Positions 17,573 to 25,651 are shown, counted from the stretch's first letter. The stretch is 64,000 nt of DNA from Pleionea sediminis (GCF_007570825.1 NZ_SUNB01000001.1:1116001-1180000), one strand, 5' to 3'. Numbers and translations: made by a program. Notes: generated from the sequence alone by a model not told the origin.

Positions 17573-18540
17573 TGCTGACTCCATTTCATAATTTGTTTGC
17601 GGTTCATAACACGCACTAATTCTTCTCGTTGAGGCAGGTCGGCAGGCAATCGAATATTCCATACCAATTTAAGAATACTCAGTCCCTTGAGAACCCACCA
17701 ACCAGGATCGAGCTGGCCTTCTTTAATTCCCAACAACGCAGAACCAGGATAGGCGTGATGATTGTTATGCCAGCTTTCTCCCATGGTAATGAGTGAAGCA
17801 AACTTAATATTAAAGCCTTGGACAGCAGCCCCTTTCACATGCCAATCGCGTTCACCTTCGTTGTGAGCGAAATAGCCGATCAGCCAATGACCAGTAATTG
17901 ATACTGCAACTCTTACTGCAATGCCCCAGATCACCCAAGTTAAACCGCCGCATACAAATAATAAAATTGCCCAAGGGAGTTGTTGCCACATCCAGGTCTT
18001 CTCCATCCATTGATAGACACGGTCCTGTTCAAATTCGACTTCAGGTTTAAAATGAGGTGAATGATCTAAATGCACGTCAAACAACAGTTGCCACAAACCA
18101 TCAATAGCCATGGGTTGCTGGTGAGCAAAATAATCGTGACACTTTTCCTGTCTTTGTGCCCAGTCGCGCATATCGTGTGTATGCATCATTCCACGAGGTC
18201 CTGCGAGTCCAACCAACACACCAAGATGCACCAAGAAATATTCCAACCACTTGGGACACTCGTAGCTACGGTGAATTAATAACCGATGCATTCCCAGTGA
18301 ATGTCCCAAGCACAAGGTAACTGCTGTACTAATAAGAAAAACGACCAGAGCATCCCAAGAAAACGTCAGTACGCCGCCGATAATAGCGACTAAATAAAGG
18401 CCAACTACCCAAGCTGCTTTGGTAAGAGAAAGACTCACCCTGCCATCGAATGCATTGGAGGTTGAGTCCTCTACAATTCGAGGATTATGATATTGATTAC
18501 CTTTTCTGAGCCAATCTTTTGATGTTGTAACAGTACTCAC
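17569..18540 (-). CDS. Membrane fatty-acid desaturase
   Basis: 323 residues with hydrophobic pairs near 30-70 and 180-220, and three His clusters. The first is H-R-L-L-I-H (about 90), the second H-T-H-D-M-R-D-W (about 125) and the third H-N-N-H-H-A-Y-P (about 263). These ligate the di-iron centre of acyl desaturases. The second box departs from the usual H-R-x-H-H, so substrate or regiochemistry may differ. The start is GTG (18538-18540), with AAGGA about ten bases upstream. It is first in an operon with the two genes that overlap it downstream. The promoter region carries a spaced direct repeat, probably bound by the AraC-type regulator upstream. Confidence 0.85.
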   Translation of the reverse strand: MSTVTTSKDWLRKGNQYHNPRIVEDSTSNAFDGRVSLSLTKAAWVVGLYLVAIIGGVLTFSWDALVVFLISTAVTLCLGHSLGMHRLLIHRSYECPKWLEYFLVHLGVLVGLAGPRGMMHTHDMRDWAQRQEKCHDYFAHQQPMAIDGLWQLLFDVHLDHSPHFKPEVEFEQDRVYQWMEKTWMWQQLPWAILLFVCGGLTWVIWGIAVRVAVSITGHWLIGYFAHNEGERDWHVKGAAVQGFNIKFASLITMGESWHNNHHAYPGSALLGIKEGQLDPGWWVLKGLSILKLVWNIRLPADLPQREELVRVMNRKQIMKWSQQ

Positions 18541-18608
18541 TTTTTATCATCCTTTTGCCATTTAAACTGCGAATGAAGAGCAGATTACCGAGTAAAGAAT
18601 GACAAAAA

Positions 18609-18688
18609 TTCCGGTTTGATAAACTTTGACTAAAAAATTATTTAGTTCTTATTAATCAATAAGATAAAAAGTTCCAGAATGATAAACT
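18609..18688. promoter_or_regulatory. Direct repeats in desaturase promoter, candidate AraC-regulator sites
   Basis: TTCCGGTTTGATAAACT (18609-18625) and TTCCAGAATGATAAACT (18672-18688) agree at 14 of 17 positions. They lie in direct orientation 63 bases apart, close to six helical turns. Both lie in the 184-base gap between the AraC-type gene and the desaturase. Confidence 0.55.
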
Positions 18689-18724
18689 GGGAAAACAAGA
18701 GTGGATAAATAGAAGTATATGAAC

Positions 18725-19732
18725 CTAATCTACTGATTTTCGAAAGGCGCCTGGCGACATTCCTGTTATGTCCTTAAAAGCGGCATAAAAGTTAGATTGC
18801 GATTTAAAGCCCGTTTCCATACTAATCGACAAAATCGAAGCATCAGGTTCATTTTTGAGCAGTTCTTTGGCTTCCTTGATTCTAATGTCTCGGAGGTATT
18901 GAGAAAAATTCATTCCGAACCGAGTATTAATCAACTCTGACAATTGATGACTCGATAACTCCATCGCCTCAGCCAATCTTGAAAGATTTAGGTTTTCATT
19001 TTGGTAAAGACGTGATTGCTGCATTAACTCCTCAAGTCGCTTTACTTGCTTATCCACATTGATGTTAGTAAGCGTTGATTTACTGTAACTCATGCTTACC
19101 ACATCTGTTATTTCATTGAGAAGATCGGGATAAATGACTAATGCTGCGGTAACAAGCATGTACGCCAAAGCAATACCATTGGCATAAAAGTGATAGAAAT
19201 AGGCACTATCAACATAAGTTGCAGAAAATCCGAACATAAGCACCGCAATAGCGAATACGGAAAATACCACTAAGAAGAAAAATTCTACTTCGAACCTACG
19301 TCGATGACTTTTAAGACTATAAATAACGTGCGACATCCACAAGCAATAGCCAGCGCCTAAAACGAAAGCAAACGGAACCGCTATCTCTCGAGGCAAAAAC
19401 CACACAAAGCAAAACGGAAGAAAGTGCGAGACACTATAGGTTTTGAATCGATAATCAGAGAACAATAAGAATCGACAAAAAAAGTAAAATAGAGGTGGAG
19501 CCAAAAACAACAAGGCTCTGTAATACAGTGTATCCAAAGGTTCAGCGCCAAACTGCATGAAAGTCAGGTGTTCAACCTGAAGGGCTGCACTGCAAGCCAG
19601 AAATAATCCGCAACTGGTTAAAGTTAATGGAGTTTTGTTCTCACCTTTTAGAAAAAATAAGAAACAAATGAATAAAACAGCAGCAATAACTAATGAAAAT
19701 CCAATATTCAAAGTACTGACTAAATTGAGCAT
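18725..19732 (-). CDS. AraC-family regulator with N-terminal membrane domain
   Basis: 335 residues. The first 200 contain six or seven hydrophobic helices. The last 100 are an AraC/XylS double HTH, with L-S-R-L-A-E-A-M-E-L-S-S-H-Q-L-S-E-L-I-N for the first helix-turn-helix and F-K-S-Q-S-N-F-Y-A-A-F-K for the second. Membrane-anchored AraC regulators respond to signals in or near the membrane. It sits directly upstream of the desaturase on the same strand, and direct repeats lie between them. Control of that operon, perhaps in response to membrane state, is a reasonable inference. Confidence 0.85.
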   Translation of the reverse strand: MLNLVSTLNIGFSLVIAAVLFICFLFFLKGENKTPLTLTSCGLFLACSAALQVEHLTFMQFGAEPLDTLYYRALLFLAPPLFYFFCRFLLFSDYRFKTYSVSHFLPFCFVWFLPREIAVPFAFVLGAGYCLWMSHVIYSLKSHRRRFEVEFFFLVVFSVFAIAVLMFGFSATYVDSAYFYHFYANGIALAYMLVTAALVIYPDLLNEITDVVSMSYSKSTLTNINVDKQVKRLEELMQQSRLYQNENLNLSRLAEAMELSSHQLSELINTRFGMNFSQYLRDIRIKEAKELLKNEPDASILSISMETGFKSQSNFYAAFKDITGMSPGAFRKSVD

Positions 19733-19805
19733 TATTTATCCAACAAGTAGTCTTTATCGACTAAATAATACCGCTATCAGTATTTAAAAACATCACCCTT
19801 TATCT

Positions 19806-19964
19806 TTAAGATGGCTTTCTCCGCTTTCGAAGTAACATTCCACCGACAATTAAGAAGACGGCAGTCACTCCGTAAAAGGGTATTTGCTCAGCCAATAAGC
19901 CCGCCACGGCAAATGCAGATGCGGCGGTTATAAACATAATGCCCGCGAATTTGTTAGAAATCAT
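19806..19964 (-). CDS. Small 52-residue membrane protein
   Basis: A short frame with an AGGATCG ribosome site eight bases before its ATG. The product begins MISNKFAGIMFITAASAF and has two hydrophobic stretches (about 7-24 and 31-46) joined by E-Q-I-P-F-Y-G. It ends in a positive tail, L-R-K-R-R-K-P-S. This is a plausible two-helix membrane peptide with both ends in the cytoplasm. No family recognised. Confidence 0.45.
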   Translation of the reverse strand: MISNKFAGIMFITAASAFAVAGLLAEQIPFYGVTAVFLIVGGMLLRKRRKPS

Positions 19965-20152
19965 ATTGCGATCCTAGTTCTTTATAATTTTCCTTGCGAC
20001 AATAATAAACAAGTCAACAAATAACCAGTCAATTAATACCATTTTCTATTACAAAATTGCTCTACACACACAATAATATAAGGTGATTACCATTGGAGGA
20101 CAAAAAGGAAATATTGCCTTAGTAAAATTAATTAAGAGTATACAAGTTCATA

Positions 20153-20168
20153 GAACATCCTTGTTTAA
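20153..20168. repeat. AACATCCTTGTT motif, copy 1
   Basis: GAACATCCTTGTTTAA, in the gap downstream of the outer-membrane protein gene. The same 12-base core occurs at 20957 and 23218. Confidence 0.4.
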
Positions 20169-20255
20169 CACTCATCTATCCTTGAAATCAATTCCAAAAT
20201 AGTTGACCTTCCCAACCAAGTTTTGAAAGGTCTCGCTCGTTAAGAGCTTAATCTA

Positions 20256-20930
20256 TTAAAATAAATAACTGAATTTAAAGGCCCAAACTTCGAAGTTTTG
20301 TTTGTAGTTAAATGTCCGACTGGTGCCATCCGTAGAATTAATCGATTTTAACTCGTCCAATTTAACATCAAATTTATCATAGGTAATATTTATCAATGTA
20401 TTATTAAATAACTGGTAGCTAATGCCATACCCTAAAAAGGGATCTAGACCATTATACTTTCGGTTATGATTTAATAATTTCCTTTCCCCCATTTGACTCT
20501 CTAAAACCCCCTTAGTCAATTCCTCGAAAGACCAATCTAAATATCCTCCTCTAATAAAAGCCTTCACCTTAGAAAACAAGTCGCCAGTTGATAACGAAGC
20601 ATTTAAAATAAAGCCATCGCCATCAGTATATGTATCTGAGTCACCCCAAAATAATTCTCCGCCCACACTATAGGATGTAGGATAACTGCCAAGTTTTGCT
20701 CTCCCAAAATCAAGATACCCGGCACCTACCGATAAATATTCATTAACAGAATAATCTACCAGAAATTCGAACGACTTTGCGGATGTGTCTTGTCCATGAG
20801 GAGGATACAAACTATTCTCATAAGTACTTTCTCCAAAGCCAAAAGTTACCGAAATATTTTTATTTATGGGTGCCGCACTTATTTCTGAAACCATAAATAA
20901 AAAAAGAATGCCCAAGTTAATTTTTCCCAT
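20256..20930 (-). CDS. Outer-membrane beta-barrel protein, OmpA/Omp-like
   Basis: 224 residues with a signal peptide (to about 19, ending S-A-A) and a run of amphipathic strands rich in alternating Tyr, Gly and Phe. It ends in F-K-F-S-Y-L-F, the terminal aromatic that the BAM complex recognises. The size suits an eight-stranded barrel. Long polar segments (about 30-50 and 95-105) look like surface loops. Function unknown; adhesion, sensing or a structural role are all possible. Confidence 0.75.
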   Translation of the reverse strand: MGKINLGILFLFMVSEISAAPINKNISVTFGFGESTYENSLYPPHGQDTSAKSFEFLVDYSVNEYLSVGAGYLDFGRAKLGSYPTSYSVGGELFWGDSDTYTDGDGFILNASLSTGDLFSKVKAFIRGGYLDWSFEELTKGVLESQMGERKLLNHNRKYNGLDPFLGYGISYQLFNNTLINITYDKFDVKLDELKSINSTDGTSRTFNYKQNFEVWAFKFSYLF

Positions 20931-20956
20931 TTTTTCTGCCCTCTTTAATAAATAAA

Positions 20957-20970
20957 AACATCCTTGTTAA
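20957..20970. repeat. AACATCCTTGTT motif, copy 2
   Basis: AACATCCTTGTTAA, about 27 bases upstream of the barrel-protein start, where an operator for that gene would lie. Confidence 0.4.
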
Positions 20971-21055
20971 CGAGTGAATAAACCAACTGGGTTAAATTAT
21001 AATTATTTATCTCAAAACAATGAGATCTAGAAAAAGAGCTGTCAAAATTTGAACC

Positions 21056-21457
21056 TTAGTTAATATTTGACTCGTTTATTAACTCTACGTCCCAGCTAGT
21101 AATTTCATGGTTATGTCCAAAAGGATCCTGAAAATACAACGACCATGTTTTTCCGTGATCACTGACCCGTTCTAAAACACCCAAGTTAATTAAGTGTTGT
21201 CGCCATTGGTTAAAGCCATTTCCATCAGTTTTCATAGCTATTGACGTTATTTTTGAATACTTATCACGTTCAAATAATGCGAAAACGATCTCTCCAGTAG
21301 CGCTTTTGATTACCAGAGGACCTTCTTCATTGTCCCAGTCCTGAAATTCTTTAACAGGAGAAAACCCGAGATTTTCGCAATACCAATCTTTAGCTTTCTT
21401 TTTATCAGGCACATAGATATGGATATGATCGATGCCTTGTAGCATAGGTACTATCAT
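21056..21457 (-). CDS. VOC-superfamily (glyoxalase/dioxygenase-like) protein
   Basis: About 133 residues. The first strand G-I-D-H-I-H-I-Y-V and D-P-F-G-H-N-H-E-I near the end are the usual metal-binding His and Glu positions of a vicinal oxygen chelate protein. D-W-Y-C-E-N-L-G-F is the standard beta-alpha turn. The start is ATG 21457 (or GTG 21460), with GAGAG upstream. It follows the 49-residue ORF by only a few bases. Both lie behind a SoxR-type promoter, so the protein is probably induced by redox-active compounds. VOC proteins often modify or sequester toxic small molecules, and that would fit. Confidence 0.8.
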   Translation of the reverse strand: MIVPMLQGIDHIHIYVPDKKKAKDWYCENLGFSPVKEFQDWDNEEGPLVIKSATGEIVFALFERDKYSKITSIAMKTDGNGFNQWRQHLINLGVLERVSDHGKTWSLYFQDPFGHNHEITSWDVELINESNIN

Positions 21458-21464
21458 CACACTC

Positions 21465-21614
21465 TCACTTACTTTTCATTAATGAATTAAATACTTTTTG
21501 AAATTTAGACTTAAAACTATTGTCAATCGACTTTCCTGTTATCCATTTATTCTTACATTGACAATCTGTTGTTTGACAATGTTTTGATTTCGCATTGTTA
21601 TATGACTTTTTCAT
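21465..21614 (-). CDS. 49-residue Cys-containing protein in the SoxR-driven transcript
   Basis: A frame of exactly 50 codons starts 25 bases after the predicted transcription start of the SoxR-type promoter and ends seven bases before the VOC start. An AGAGA ribosome site precedes the ATG. The product is basic and hydrophilic, with H-C-Q-T-T-D-C-Q-C at residues 12-20 (C-x4-C-x-C) and a Lys-rich helix at the end. I recognise no family. Three closely spaced cysteines in a redox-controlled operon suggest a redox- or metal-responsive peptide. A chance ORF is possible, but the tight spacing on both sides argues for a real gene. Confidence 0.55.
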   Translation of the reverse strand: MKKSYNNAKSKHCQTTDCQCKNKWITGKSIDNSFKSKFQKVFNSLMKSK

Positions 21615-21626
21615 TCTCTGCTTCTC

Positions 21627-21655
21627 TTGATAACGTTTACGAAACAGTGTAAAAC
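21627..21655 (+). promoter_or_regulatory. soxR promoter
   Basis: TTGATA (21627-21632), a 17-base spacer and TAAAAC (21650-21655). Transcription would begin near 21662, inside the SoxR box, so SoxR would repress its own gene. Confidence 0.5.
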
Positions 21656-21676
21656 CTCAAGTAAACTTGAGGTCAA
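21646..21676 (-). promoter_or_regulatory. SoxR-type promoter with SoxR box
   Basis: Read on -, TTGACC (21676-21671) and TACACT (21651-21646) are separated by 19 bases, the stretched spacing of MerR/SoxR-activated promoters. The spacer contains the SoxR box CCTCAAGTAAACTTGAGG (21655-21672 on +), an 18-bp palindrome almost identical to the known soxS operator. It drives the 49-aa ORF and the VOC gene. Confidence 0.85.
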
Positions 21677-21685
21677 GATATTTTT

Positions 21686-22138
21686 ATGACGAAGGAAAAA
21701 ATTCTTTGGAGTGTAGGCCAAGTATCGGAACGTACAGGTGTTGCGGTTTCTACCCTGCACTATTACGAGAAAGAAGGGCTTATTAGCAGTCGCCGAAATG
21801 CCGGTAATCAGCGTCGTTATGAACCCAATGTACTCAGACGAATATCGGTAATAAAAACGGCTCAAACACTTGGAGTATCTTTAAGAGAGATTAAAAATGT
21901 TTTTCAAGCGTTACCAAACAATCGAACTCCAACAACTTCCGACTGGAAAAAGCTATCGTCAAACTGGCGGAAAAGTTTGCAACAACGAATTGAGCAGTTA
22001 GAACGACTACGCGATCAACTTGATGATTGTATTGGCTGTGGTTGCTTATCTATAAAGAAATGCAATTTAAGAAACCCAGAAGATATCGTCGCCAAAGATG
22101 GTCCGGGGCCAGTTCTGCTCAAACAAGGAAAAAGATAA
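21686..22138 (+). CDS. soxR: Redox-sensing transcriptional activator SoxR
   Basis: 150 residues of MerR type. The N-terminus W-S-V-G-Q-V-S-E-R-T-G-V is the winged HTH, followed by S-T-L-H-Y-Y-E-K-E-G-L and a dimerising helix. Cys115, Cys118, Cys120 and Cys126 (C-I-G-C-G-C-L-S-x3-C) match the [2Fe-2S] cluster ligands of SoxR. N-P-x-D follows, as in the family. Oxidation of the cluster switches the protein from repressor to activator of promoters with long spacers. It faces just such a promoter across a short divergent region. There is no soxS here, so SoxR likely controls the VOC operon directly, as in many non-enteric bacteria. Confidence 0.95.
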   Translation: MTKEKILWSVGQVSERTGVAVSTLHYYEKEGLISSRRNAGNQRRYEPNVLRRISVIKTAQTLGVSLREIKNVFQALPNNRTPTTSDWKKLSSNWRKSLQQRIEQLERLRDQLDDCIGCGCLSIKKCNLRNPEDIVAKDGPGPVLLKQGKR

Positions 22139-22141
22139 AAA

Positions 22142-23110
22142 TTAATCACGTCCCCCGCCAACTCTCACAGCTAAGTAATAGATGGTTGCAAGCCAAGATG
22201 GCACACCATCTTCAAGTAAGTGAGTATAAAATAATCGGTCAATATATAGTTTGTTAATTTCAGAGTGCTCTTTAAAGTAGTTTAAATATTGATAAAAAGC
22301 GTCATGAACCAATGAAGCACGGAGAGCTGCTTGCCAACGTTTTTGTCGAATTACTTTTTTTGCTTCATTTCTTTGAGATTGAAATGCAGTCACTATTGGC
22401 CATAAATCAGGTGTTCCCACCAAAAACCACATAAACCGAAACTTTGGTGAACAGCCATTCCAAGCGTACGAACGTGTTTGGCTAAAGTCGTACTCTTGCA
22501 TTGATTCGGGATTTTTAACCAAAAGCTTACCTGGATTTACAATGGCTTCTCCTTTTTCAAGAATCAACCATTCGCCATAAAAATTATCTATCTCTAATGC
22601 TTTCTTTGGCATTCTCAATGGAAGTCGCACCGACAAAGATTCATTGAGCGCATTGACCCAAAAACCACCTTTATCACGCAATTCTTTACCAGTACTGTCT
22701 AAGCACTTTGTCGAGTTAGAATAATTTCTTTCTATATTTTCGGTAACTTTAAAATGCCAACCAAAGAAAATGAGATGAAAGAATAATACAGATATGACTA
22801 TCAATAAGACATAGGGAGAGATAACCACATTCAAAAATAACCAAATAACAATAAGAAGAGCTGAGGTTAATAGCGTTATAGCCACAATCCAATCGATTCT
22901 TCCAGGCTTACACAGTAAATAGCTTTCACTATCTCTCGGGTCAGGCAGCTGAACACCACGCGGCATCAATTTGAAAAGGATAATACCAGAGGCAGTCAAC
23001 CACAGAATGCCAACACTAATAAAAATGATGTCAGAGATTGGTATTAAAAATGACAAAGCATCGATATATCTATCAATACCGCTTTTTATAAGCGCAAAGA
23101 TTTGATCCAC
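22142..23110 (-). CDS. Membrane protein with DUF1353-like C-terminal domain
   Basis: 322 residues. Two membrane regions (about 20-48, then 75-118 as a pair) precede a soluble C-terminal domain. There, A-S-L-V-H-D-A-F-Y-Q-Y-L (about 268) and D-R-L-F-Y-x-x-L with Y-Y-L-A-V-R-V-G-G-G resemble DUF1353, a small family first seen in phage genes. The start is GTG (23108-23110) with no obvious ribosome site, so the N-terminus is uncertain. Its 3' end faces soxR convergently, three bases apart. Function unknown. Confidence 0.6.
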   Translation of the reverse strand: MDQIFALIKSGIDRYIDALSFLIPISDIIFISVGILWLTASGIILFKLMPRGVQLPDPRDSESYLLCKPGRIDWIVAITLLTSALLIVIWLFLNVVISPYVLLIVISVLFFHLIFFGWHFKVTENIERNYSNSTKCLDSTGKELRDKGGFWVNALNESLSVRLPLRMPKKALEIDNFYGEWLILEKGEAIVNPGKLLVKNPESMQEYDFSQTRSYAWNGCSPKFRFMWFLVGTPDLWPIVTAFQSQRNEAKKVIRQKRWQAALRASLVHDAFYQYLNYFKEHSEINKLYIDRLFYTHLLEDGVPSWLATIYYLAVRVGGGRD

Positions 23111-23216
23111 AATAGAGTTCTAGTTAAATAGAAAAAACAGAAGTTAGCTAAGTAAAGTTTTTACTGCAAGGCTATTGGAGTATTTTTTAATAAAGAATTA
23201 AAAAAATATAAAAAAT

Positions 23217-23232
23217 GAACATCCTTGTTCAA
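23217..23232. repeat. AACATCCTTGTT motif, copy 3
   Basis: GAACATCCTTGTTCAA lies between ahpF and the DUF1353-like gene, about 107 bases upstream of the latter. This copy has the inverted repeat GAACA / TGTTC. Confidence 0.4.
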
Positions 23233-23275
23233 GCGCTTTCAGGGTTGGATACAACTCATCAAAACCTAAAAACTA

Positions 23276-24853
23276 TTACGCTGCTTTTTGCTCTTTGGAT
23301 TTTTCAGAGGGCTCTAATCTCATTAAGTAATCAAAAGCACTGAGGGCGGCCTTCGAACCTTCGCCCATTGCGATAATAATTTGCTTAAAAGGTACGGTCG
23401 TTACATCACCCGCCGCAAATAATCCTGGAAGTGACGATTGTCCTCTTTCGTCAACAATCACTTCACCACCCTCACTCAATTCAATAGTATCTTTTAAAAA
23501 CTCACTATTCGGGACAAGACCAATTTGCACAAAGATTCCTGATAATTCTATGTCTTTGGAGTCTCCTGTTACTCGATCTATATAACGTAATCCCGTCACC
23601 TCATTGCCATTGCCTAACACCTCAGTTGTTTGTGCTTGCATAATAATTTCAATGTTACTCATAGAATTGGCCTTCCGCTGTAAAACGTCATCCGCACGCA
23701 ACACATCGCTAAACTCTAAAACAGTAACGTGCTCAACAATATTCGCTAAGTCACTTGCAGCTTCAATTCCTGAATTACCACCACCGATAACCGCAACACG
23801 CTTTCCTTTGAATAAAGGTCCGTCGCAATGGGGGCAGTAAGCAACTCCTTTTCCTGAGTATTCCTGTTCTCCAGGGACGTTCATTTTTCTCCATCGAGCG
23901 CCCGTTGCCAGAACGATGGATTTGCTTTTAAGCTTAGCTCCCGACTCCGTCTCTATCTCGAATAAATCACTTCTATTAATTGCTTTGACTTTTTGTCCCG
24001 ACATAACATCAACATCGTAGTCAGTCACATGCTGTTCAAGACTCGCAACCAGCTTTGGACCTTCGGTATAAGGTACTGAAATAAAGTTTTCAATACCGAC
24101 TGTATCGGCTACCTGACCACCAAACCGATCTGCGACAATGCCTGTATTTAATCCTTTTCGCGCGCTGTAAATCGCAGCAGATGCACCAGCTGGTCCACCA
24201 CCGACAATTAACATATCGAAAACGTCTTTTTCTGATAACTTTTTAGCATCTCTTTTCGCTGCACTCGAATCTATTTTGTTTAAGATTTCCTTTAAAGTAA
24301 TTCGGCCTTGAGAGAAAGACTCATCATTTAAAAACACTGAAGGCACCGCTTTAATACCGAGTTGATCAACTTCCTCCTGAAACAAACCACCATCAATCAT
24401 TGTATGTTTAATATTCGGATTTATAAGAGCCATCATATTCAATGACTGAACAACGTCAGGACAATTTTGACATGATAGTGAAATATAAGTTTTAAACTCG
24501 AAATTACCCGTTAAAGCTTTTATCTGCTCAATCGTGTCATTATCAAGCTTCATCGGGTGGCCACCCGCATGCAGTAACGCTAATACCAGCGATGTAAACT
24601 CATGCCCCATTGGTAAACCCGCAAATGCAACTTTTGTGCTTCCACCTTTTGGACTGACAGTCATTAGAGGTTTGCGCTTTCTGCTACCATCTTCTTCCAC
24701 ACTGACCATTGAAGACAGCTCAGCTATCTCTTTGGCCAAAGCTTTCAAATCTTGAGAGGTTTTCTGCTGATCAAGAGTCAGTGTTAGAACAATCTCATTT
24801 TTTAAATTTTCAAGATAAGTCTTGAGTTGTGTTTTCATGTTTGGATCTAACAT
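23276..24853 (-). CDS. ahpF: Alkyl hydroperoxide reductase subunit F
   Basis: 525 residues, the full AhpF length. The N-terminal tandem thioredoxin-fold domain carries C-Q-N-C at about 128-131. The thioredoxin-reductase-like part has the FAD motif G-G-G-P-A-G-A-S-A (about 215), the redox pair C-P-H-C (about 345) and the NAD(P)H motif G-G-G-N-S-G-I-E-A. The closing [10 protein letters not shown] is also present. It passes electrons from NADH to AhpC. It lies downstream of ahpC on the same strand, with a long hairpin in the 140-base gap that could lower its expression relative to ahpC. The ribosome site resembles that of ahpC. Confidence 0.97.
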   Translation of the reverse strand: MLDPNMKTQLKTYLENLKNEIVLTLTLDQQKTSQDLKALAKEIAELSSMVSVEEDGSRKRKPLMTVSPKGGSTKVAFAGLPMGHEFTSLVLALLHAGGHPMKLDNDTIEQIKALTGNFEFKTYISLSCQNCPDVVQSLNMMALINPNIKHTMIDGGLFQEEVDQLGIKAVPSVFLNDESFSQGRITLKEILNKIDSSAAKRDAKKLSEKDVFDMLIVGGGPAGASAAIYSARKGLNTGIVADRFGGQVADTVGIENFISVPYTEGPKLVASLEQHVTDYDVDVMSGQKVKAINRSDLFEIETESGAKLKSKSIVLATGARWRKMNVPGEQEYSGKGVAYCPHCDGPLFKGKRVAVIGGGNSGIEAASDLANIVEHVTVLEFSDVLRADDVLQRKANSMSNIEIIMQAQTTEVLGNGNEVTGLRYIDRVTGDSKDIELSGIFVQIGLVPNSEFLKDTIELSEGGEVIVDERGQSSLPGLFAAGDVTTVPFKQIIIAMGEGSKAALSAFDYLMRLEPSEKSKEQKAA

Positions 24854-24893
24854 AACGAACTCCTGAACGAAAAACTTTTGTGAATAAGAAAAC

Positions 24894-24960
24894 GGGCCGG
24901 CCTTTTAACAATTGGAGGATGCTTGCTCGTTGAGCTCTCAACGATAAGCAAGACCGGCCC
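24894..24960. repeat. Branched hairpin between ahpC and ahpF
   Basis: GGGCCGG (24894-24900) pairs with CCGGCCC (24954-24960). Inside, CTTGCTcGTTGAG and its partner (24922-24952) form a second stem with CGTTGAG / CTCAACG. It may act as an attenuator or processing site setting the AhpC:AhpF ratio. Confidence 0.55.
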
Positions 24961-24993
24961 AAAACATGTGCTTGGTTAACGTCGGTCCGTTAA

Positions 24994-25563
24994 CTAGATT
25001 TTACCGACCAAATCTAAAGAAGGAGTTAATGTTTCTTCACCTGGCTTCCAAGCTGCAGGGCAAACTTCGCCATCATGATCAGCAACGTATTGAGCAGCCT
25101 GAATTTTACGAACTAACTCAGAAGCCGAACGACCGATTCCCAAGTCATGAATCTCCGCCACTTTAATTTCACCTTCTGGATTAATCACAAAAGTTCCACG
25201 TAAAGCAACACCATCTTCTTCAACCAAGACGCCAAAGTTTCGAGAAATCTCTCCTGTCGGATCTCCTAACATTGGAAATTCAATCTTATTAATGGTGTCG
25301 GAGCTTGAATGCCAAGCTTTGTGAGTGAAATGTTTGTCGGTTGATACGGCATATACTTCCACGCCCATTTCTTGCAATTGAGCATAATGATCTGCCATAT
25401 CACCCAGTTCCGTTGGGCAAACAAAAGTAAAATCGGCAGGGTAGAAGAAGAAAACACCCCATTTTCCGGCGACATCTTTCTCAGTTAAATCAACAAACTC
25501 GCCTTTGTGAAATGCAGTCGATTTAAATGGTTTTAGCTTTGTGTTAATAATTGATTGTGTCAT
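24994..25563 (-). CDS. ahpC: Peroxiredoxin AhpC
   Basis: 189 residues, a typical two-Cys AhpC. The peroxidatic Cys49 lies in D-F-T-F-V-C-P-T-E and the resolving Cys168 in E-V-C-P-A-A-W. The enzyme reduces hydrogen peroxide, organic peroxides and peroxynitrite, and AhpF re-reduces it. The GGT/YF-type features seen in over-oxidation-sensitive forms were not examined closely. Its leader is unusual: the Shine-Dalgarno sits in one arm of a 13-bp hairpin, and another inverted repeat lies further upstream. Both are annotated separately. Confidence 0.97.
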   Translation of the reverse strand: MTQSIINTKLKPFKSTAFHKGEFVDLTEKDVAGKWGVFFFYPADFTFVCPTELGDMADHYAQLQEMGVEVYAVSTDKHFTHKAWHSSSDTINKIEFPMLGDPTGEISRNFGVLVEEDGVALRGTFVINPEGEIKVAEIHDLGIGRSASELVRKIQAAQYVADHDGEVCPAAWKPGEETLTPSLDLVGKI

Positions 25564-25565
25564 GG

Positions 25566-25605
25566 ATGACTCCTGAAAAAACGTTTAACAAGTTTCAGGA
25601 GTCAT
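25566..25605 (-). promoter_or_regulatory. Leader hairpin masking the ahpC ribosome-binding site
   Basis: In the ahpC mRNA, ATGACTCCTGAAA (25605-25593 on -) and TTTCAGGAGTCAT (25578-25566) form a perfect 13-bp stem with a 14-base loop. The 3' arm contains the AGGAG Shine-Dalgarno, six bases before the ATG. When folded, ribosome entry should be blocked, so this looks like a translational switch. Confidence 0.65.
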
Positions 25606-25651
25606 AATAGAAAAACGCGAACCATCTGTATAATAGATTATAAAAATAGAA

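Noticed and set aside
20091-20215. GTG-started 40-codon frame reading I-T-I-G-G-Q-K-G near its start, similar to a ParA Walker motif
   Set aside because: The GK(S/T) part of the motif is missing, nothing else of ParA follows, and there is no partner gene. Most likely coincidence.
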